DNA from: Membranipora membranacea
Lineage: Eukaryota > Bryozoa > Gymnolaemata > Cheilostomatida > Membraniporidae
Length of the DNA: 64,000 bases
Direction of reading: 5' to 3'
NCBI GenBank assembly: GCA_914767715.1
Contig: OU612069.1
Location: 16,303,387 to 16,367,386 of the forward strand
A model generated the notes under the pieces. It was not told the origin of the DNA. It ran no database searches and saw only the letters and a program-made list of their open reading frames with translations. The position numbers and the translations under genes are program-made. Shown piece by piece: positions 58,235 to 64,000 of the stretch. Position 1 is the stretch's first letter; the number at the start of each line of letters is the position of its first letter.

Positions 58235-59282
58235 GTCAGCTACAAATTTTCAAATAACAGGCTTATATTCGACACATTGGGGGCTCAGTATATGACTGGT
58301 GTCAGGCAGCATATTCCATTCTCTCGCTGTTCAGATGAAGAACGATCGCCGACAGTGAGTGGTGTTGGTTTGGGGAGTGAATTACTGGTGCTGGTGGTGG
58401 CGTGCTGAGTTATGTGCTTATCTAGTGATGTTTTTAGCGAGAACTGATGGATTGTTGTGATGGTATTGGCTAAATACTTTTAGCCTGCGCTCACCTCTAC
58501 GCTGGGAAAGTGGTGGCAGGTTAAGCTGCTGTGGGTATACACAATCCACCCACTGCTACAATATGTAGGAACCATTGGTAAAGGATATTGTACAACTGCA
58601 GTTTGTTTTGTAATGGACCCTTAGGGATAATGCCATACGGTTATTAGCATTATCCAACCTAACTGTACCAGACACCAAAACTTAATGTGAATCAGCTAAG
58701 TAAAGTGTTAAAAAACTTTCACCGTTCAACCACACCTGCAAAAGCTTTGGTTGTTTTTCTTAGCACAATTTTTACGTATATAGCTTGAATGACGAGATGG
58801 AATTGGCTTTCCTTATTGCAAGTCAATGGATCAGACCATAGATAACACTAGTGTCCATTTTTTCCAAGTGCTTGATGGGATATTGAACGGAAAAAAAAAT
58901 TTCATTCTCATCGACACTTTTGCCATCTCAATCACCAAAATTACATGCTAGAGCAATATGGGGGTATGAAAGATTGGCTGATTTTTCTGACATTGAGGCA
59001 TTCTTAAACTACGAATCGATATTTACTCAAGCAGGTTTACTGGCTACAATCGTATCTTTTGGCCATGTTATGCTTATTTCTGAAGTTGCCTTGTGAAGTG
59101 TGAGGCGTAATATGGCTGGTCAGATTTCTCTCGCTGATCTTACCCTTACTAGTAGAAGTGTTTTTTTCTCACTCATTTAATAATTAATGATAGTTACAAG
59201 TCTATGGTGCACTCTTACTTTCCTAGAAAGCTTGACTCACCTGATTTTTTATATTGGATTTATGATAGATGCTCTGTTTTAG

Positions 59283-61059
59283 ACCCTGAAGAAGAGCATA
59301 TCATTGGCTAAGGAAGAATATATTATTACCGATGAGGATCTTACAGTGGTCTCAAAGGACGATGTTTGCGATGATCTTAGTAGGAGTTTTCTGCTTTGCA
59401 GGTATGTGACAGTCACAGGTGGGGGGGGGATAGTTTAGGTGTTGTCAGACTAGACTGTTCTTAGGGTTAAGCCCCTAAGCATGCTACGATAAAAGATAGC
59501 AATCTACTGGGTTTTACAAGCACTACCAGCAATCCTCGGGCTATACCAGCTCATTTTTCTTTTTTAGGTAATCTCAGAATTTTAAATTCCCTCCGCAAAG
59601 CATTTGCTTATAGCCCTTTATAGATGATTCTTGAGCCATTTGAAATCAGAGAGTATCTTTGTCAACATTGTGGGAATTTTTTCTATGACTACTGGTTCAA
59701 AGTTTTGAGCTAATGCAGCAGTGACGAAATTAATATTACTCGTCTTGTAATGTTTTGTTCATCATGAGATTTTATCGATAGGCAAGCAATAGCGGTCAGA
59801 ATACCTCTCTCTATTGCACTGCTGTTGATAATCAAATTAATATTATAATACCATATACTGGGGCGGGATTTATGCAGAACTGACAATTGGACCAGGTTTA
59901 CAACGTCGACTTATCCTAATCCAAAAAATAGTGTCGGAGAAAGAAAACTCAATGTACTTTCTGCATTGGCTTACAACACGCGCCTTGATATACACACTGG
60001 CATAGAGACTGACACTAATTGTCATATGTATCTCTGATCATTAGATTCAATGCAGTAAGATTACCTAACATATACCTGCCCCTAATTGTTAAAATTGAAC
60101 TCGAGTCGTTACACAGAATTCCTTGCCATGGTACATATGCTAAGTGCTTAGTTCACTCTCTACCGATCAGAGATACATATGCAATAATATATCACATCAT
60201 CAGTGTGCTTGATATATTATTCTTTCCTTTCTTACAGGCCTTGATGCCCTTAAACTAAATACTAACCAATGTGATGATATAGTAGTACAGTTACCTGCTG
60301 CCGATAGCCTGAGTGATGAGCACTTTGATTACTGGTCAGCGCTAGGTAGATACCAGCAGCAGCAGAAGTTATCACCAGACAGCAGCGAGAGTCTAGTGTG
60401 GACACAACTTAACGGGAGACATCAGATCGTTATAATGAAGGGTAAAGATGAAGGGTGAGCGATTGAAACACTAGACCAAGTTTGGTCCATTTGCCTGCAT
60501 TCCGAGTCGCTCCCAATCCACTAGTCACGCCCTCACGCCGTCACGTCTGCGGCATGACCAGTGGAAGGGAGCAACAGGGATGCAAGCAATTGGATTAAAT
60601 TATTTGTTTTTTCATTAGGGCCTTAATTTCACTCTGTTTCTCTGTGCTATAGTAGTAAAACTGCTAACTTGGCTCACCAATCCTGCAGATGTGGAATCTT
60701 CCTCCTTGGGACGACACAATGGATTTCAGTACCCTGTACAAGGATTTAGATCTCTCTTCCGATTCGATGACATATTAAGTCAGTTGGCTTTACCTATGTG
60801 CCTTGCACCCTGTCCCTGCTGGCATATTGGTCTCTCCAGGATTTCTGTCTCCCCTGTCAATTTTTTGAAGAACAGCCCAATAAACCAACCATTAGCTGAA
60901 GGGACATCACACTTTATGGCTAAGTGTGAGTTTTTTGCTTTACAACAAACAAATCTTACTATCGATGATCAGAAGCTGTTTTCTGAAAACCACAACATGA
61001 TACATATGACAGTAATTGGCAATTTTATCAAAGTTTGCTCTAGTTTGACACTGAAATAA
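59283..61059 (+). CDS. Partial gene model, three putative exons, product not recognised
   Basis: Exon a is 59283-59418 (acceptor TCTGTTTTAG; frame T-L-K-K-S-I-S-L-A-K-E-E-Y). Exon b is 60238-60441 (acceptor TTTCTTACAG; G-L-D-A-L-K-L-N, then acidic and Gln-rich Y-Q-Q-Q-Q-K-L-S). Exon c starts at 60689 (acceptor TCCTGCAG; D-V-E-S-S-S-L-G-R-H), is open to 61059, and may end earlier. A continuous frame needs the donor ACAG|GTGGGG after exon a, because the better-looking CAG|GTATGT gives a stop in exon b. It also needs AAGG|GTAAAG after exon b. The product is acidic and soluble-looking, with no signal peptide or helix visible. No start codon exon was found, and the carboxy end after residue ~35 of exon c does not look protein-like. 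The exon order is inferred. Confidence 0.4.
60479..60600. repeat. Small palindromic element 1
   Basis: GTTTGGTCCATTTGCCTGCA at the left pairs with TGCAAGCAATTGGATTAAAT at the right, with further pairing (CGCTCCC / GGGAGCA) inside. It is related to the element at 61,474. Confidence 0.6.
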
Positions 61060-61473
61060 TTGATGGCACAATGTCCAGGCTGTCAAAGTAATCACAGTAA
61101 TTGTGTAGATAAGAGAAACATGATTCATTTGTTCACGCTCAACTGCCTCACTTAGGGAAATAAATTATTTCACATGCCAAGATAATAATTTGGCACATCC
61201 GTTGGACAAGGACATTAACTCATGGGTTATGAGGAACTTTTGTATATGGGATAACCGCACTGTAAAGTTTGGGATGGGAAAACCAGTTACATACTTGAAG
61301 GTGTCATAGCAGTGAAAACCACACCGGGAAAGCCTCACTGGAAAACCCAGTGAGTAATGAATCAACGCTCAATATTGGGTGTTGTGTGCCTGAGATCAAT
61401 TGAATAGATAGCATGATGAGTGAAACTTGAGATATTTGTGTACATACATCCTGTCCCGTGTGCTGATTAGATA

Positions 61474-61581
61474 AAGTTTGATCCATTTTGCCCGCAGTCT
61501 GTTCATTCCCATTCTACCGTTGAGCCGCAAGCCTTTTGCCGGCGGCTCAAAACCTAAATGCAGGCAAATTGGATCATGCTT
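61474..61581. repeat. Small palindromic element 2
   Basis: AAGTTTGATCCATTTTGCCC at the left pairs with the right end GCAAATTGGATCATGCTT. Inside, GAGCCGCAAG faces CCGGCGGCTC. It shares ends with 60,479-60,600, so the two belong to one miniature family about 1 kb apart. Confidence 0.6.
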
Positions 61582-61870
61582 GATCTATGTATTGTAGAGG
61601 TCAGAATATTATTGATGACAGCTACTGAGAAACTTGATCAAATTCCAGGCCTTTGAATCACATACGGATTATCATCAATGATCAATATGGAACTTTTGAG
61701 ATAGGATGTTTAGTAAAATGATTAATAGATTCATCATAATCACACTTCATAAACAATGGCTGCTACGGCTATTTGGCAAACAAAAACAGCTTGATTAATT
61801 GTAGGAACAAATTGTGTGTCATCAACAATCCAAAAATGCAGCTCTACTCTGAGTATTAACATATATACCT

Positions 61871-61925
61871 AGCCCTGTTCACACGGCCACGGCCAACCAA
61901 AACCAGTGGCTGTGTCAACAGGGCT
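61871..61925. repeat. 55-base hairpin
   Basis: AGCCCTGTTCACACGGCCAC and GTGGCTGTGTCAACAGGGCT pair with two or three mismatches around a 15-base loop. It looks like a solo terminal-repeat pair of a tiny MITE. Confidence 0.6.
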
Positions 61926-62209
61926 AATATATACCAACTTGATCTGCTGTAGCCCTAAAACTCAGTGAATTGCATTGTGGGATACCGAATAACGTAACGT
62001 CACGCAATTAGAACACTACACCTCAGAGGTGTGAATTTAACCTAAACGATTTTAGCTAGTTTGGAATTGTCTTTATTTTGGCTAGCAGCAGATTTAGCTA
62101 GCTAAGGTTGGTAAAGTGGAAGTAAGAGGGTTAAGGCAAACAGACGAATACTTCACTACTAGGGTAATAATATTTCATACACCATTATTAGTTGGTGGAG
62201 TAGGAGAAG

Positions 62210-62440
62210 GTGGTGGCTCAGTTGATTAGAGCGGCAGTGTGCAAGTGTGGAAGGTCATGGGTTAGAATCTCACTGGAGTCTACTGACAACAGGGGGGGGG
62301 GGGGTGTGGGACCCCAATGTTTGCACCGAACTGAGAGCGAATTGGAGCAGACATTGTAGACTCCCCCTTAAGGCACCCTTTATATCGCTGCCCATTCTTC
62401 GGGATGTAGTCAGTGACTGTACCTTGTGATTTTAATCAAC
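62210..62440 (+). repeat. tRNA-derived SINE-like sequence
   Basis: GTGGCTCAGTTGATTAGAGC matches the RNA polymerase III A box of tRNAs (TRGYNNARNNG), and GGGTTAGAATC, about 35 bases on, resembles the B box (GGTTCGANTCC). The stretch cannot form an acceptor stem. It is followed by a G run and a tail with CCCATTCTTCGGGATG typical of tRNA-SINE bodies, so it is not a functional tRNA gene. Confidence 0.6.
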
Positions 62441-62527
62441 TTTTTATGACTTGTTTGTTATGTCCATAGACTTATTATATACTATATACTATATATATAT
62501 ATTTATAAAAACCTTATTAGGTAGACA

Positions 62528-63986
62528 ATGACTCTATCTATGGTTATGTCGGTTATATTGGTTATATTTAGTAGTCAGGATGAGCTGTTGTTCATGACAA
62601 ACTCGGATATAACTAACAGAACATCAGAGTACACAGGACTGGGTGCTACTCTTATACCGGACGCTGACTTATTCTATACAGAGCCAAGTATCGCTGATCT
62701 AATACAAACATGGACTGTCTACAACATCACTCAGGGTTATAATGTGAGTGTTGTTCGTGTGAACCGTAAACTTATATTACTGAATTATTATTAAAAGTTT
62801 TAGAGACTACCCATAGACGAAAGCATGTTAAAGTCAGGCACTTACTTATGATGAAGTTGTGTCAGATTTGCATGGTAAAAAATATTCTATATTCTTATTC
62901 TCTGCGTTATGATGTCAAAGTATCTCGGATGTACAACACAAGAAACAAGCACTTCCTGGAGATGCAGAGAACGGGAGGTACCTTCCCTTATAAGAGGCAC
63001 TTTTTCCACCATCAATAATTCACGCCAAGTAGAGCATTAAATATTTTTCCTTGCAAACCTGACCCAGCATTTTCATAAGTAACTGCCTGACTATAACATG
63101 CTTTGGTCTTGGGTGGTCTTGATATTAATTAGTAGTAATTAAATATTATTATTTATCTATCATATGAAATTGTTTATAATATTCAGAGTAGCCTATACGA
63201 TGCATGGAAAAATAGGTCACAATGGAATAAAATTCTCACTATCAGGCAGGCTAAAAATATTTATTGTCGTCAACAATAATAGTCTTCCTTCACTAAAATA
63301 TTCATATTTTTACAGTGAGGAATGGATAGAACTGTATGGTACAGTTTGGCTCGGTGATAGATTTAATTAACATTGATAGTTAATGGGGGGGTCTTTCAAT
63401 TAGAAACAGCCAAAATCGCTCAGTCATCGATGGAACTATTATGCATTCTGAGTGAGCGATTTGGGAGCGATTTTGTCTAATTGAAAGACCAAGTGAGTGA
63501 TAATTTTGAGCGAATTGATAGCAATGTTTTAGTAAAGTATCGCTCTTTCTACGGGCTCATCCTCCCCCACCCACGTCCCAACAAAGCATCATCTAACTTA
63601 TTTACTTGAGTGAGCGGAACTTTTAATGTCAAATCAAAGGTATATATTTGAGGTAGAATGATAATGACAGTAATGCTGTATCCAAAAATCCTAACTCTCC
63701 CTCTTTGCCGCATAAAAGAGAAAATTTTTTTACTCGTTTTTACTTAGTTTGATGGTTGATGTCAAAGCAAACTCATTAATTTGATACTAAACATCAATCC
63801 TTTTCAATTAAGGTTTAAAATTTTAGTTTTTAGGATGTATGTATACACCACAACTAACTTTATATTTTTATCATTTTCAGTCGTCAGTCACTGAACAGAT
63901 AGGCTGGAACTATTTAGATATCAACTGTATTGACCCGGCACTCTACGAATCAGTAACAATATGTACCAATAAAAGAATATTAGACA
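62528..63986 (+). CDS. First two coding exons of a secreted or membrane glycoprotein, 3' end outside window
   Basis: Exon 1 is 62528-62743 (ATG; donor AAT|GTGAGT) and exon 2 is 63881-63986 (acceptor TCATTTTCAG; donor ACA|GTAAGT), joined in phase 0, 107 complete codons so far. Residues 1-17 (MTLSMVMSVILVIFSSQ) form a signal peptide with a cleavage site likely after S-S or Q. The mature part has N-glycosylation sequons (N-R-T, N-I-T and N-S-S across the junction) and two cysteines in exon 2 (I-N-C-I-D and T-I-C-T-N), which suggests an extracellular disulfide-bonded domain. A TTAG acceptor at 62,520 hints at an upstream untranslated exon. I do not recognise the family; the gene continues past the right edge. 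Confidence 0.6.
63390..63490. mobile_element. 100-bp miniature inverted-repeat element in intron 1 of the glycoprotein gene
   Basis: GGTCTTTCAATTAGA at the left and TCTAATTGAAAGACC at the right are perfect 15-base inverted repeats. Internal CAAAATCGCTCA and TGAGCGATTTGG pair as well. No coding capacity is present. Confidence 0.7.
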
Positions 63987-64000
63987 GTAAGTCACTCTCA

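Larger units (their letters stand above)
61060..62209. other. Intergenic stretch with small palindromes
   Basis: No credible coding frame was found. It holds the second palindromic element (61,474-61,581) and a 55-base hairpin (61,871-61,925). The rest is AT-rich without recognisable features. Confidence 0.45.

Noticed and set aside
58335-58354. Possible 20-nt micro-exon with strong acceptor and GTGAGT donor
   Set aside because: Its phase gives immediate stops when joined to either neighbouring putative exon.
62222-62292. Functional tRNA gene
   Set aside because: Pol III boxes are present but acceptor and anticodon stems do not form; better explained as a SINE head.

Overview
This window is eukaryotic, AT-rich DNA from a metazoan, most likely a marine-type invertebrate. 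The signs are multi-exon genes with GT/AG introns, AATAAA signals, abundant short inverted-repeat elements and a tRNA-derived SINE-like sequence. I cannot assign a species. No bacterial operons, rRNA genes or CRISPR arrays were seen.

Positions 1 to about 54,120 form a tandem array of one segment, repeated with a period of roughly 15.5 to 16.5 kb. Equivalent points fall at 1, about 16,378, about 31,842 and about 48,337. Each unit carries one copy of a six-exon plus-strand gene for a 442-residue, 12-helix major facilitator transporter of the monocarboxylate transporter (SLC16-like) type. Copy A is cut by the left window edge (exons 3-6 only). Copies B, C and D are complete with open frames and intact splice sites. 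The shared acceptor just upstream of the start codon implies a 5' untranslated exon that I could not place. The copies differ in intron insertions and in a mosaic of substitutions, which suggests duplication of a two-gene block plus gene conversion.

The 8-9 kb spacers between copies hold no convincing host gene. They hold miniature inverted-repeat elements, microsatellites, a CTCF-like GGGGGCGC motif and a broken retropepsin (retroelement aspartic protease) on the minus strand. One element family carries a CTGGTG hexamer array that ranges from 1 to 35 units between copies. The introns hold hAT-like and foldback elements, some present in only one or two copies, with matching empty sites in the others.

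From about 54,121 to 64,000 the sequence is single-copy. It holds a two-exon minus-strand gene for a 179-residue basic, coiled-coil-prone protein of unknown function (54,695-56,313), a partial plus-strand gene model (about 59,283-61,059) that I do not recognise, and the first two coding exons of a secreted or membrane glycoprotein starting at 62,528 and running off the right edge. Several small palindromic elements and a tRNA-SINE-like sequence lie between them.
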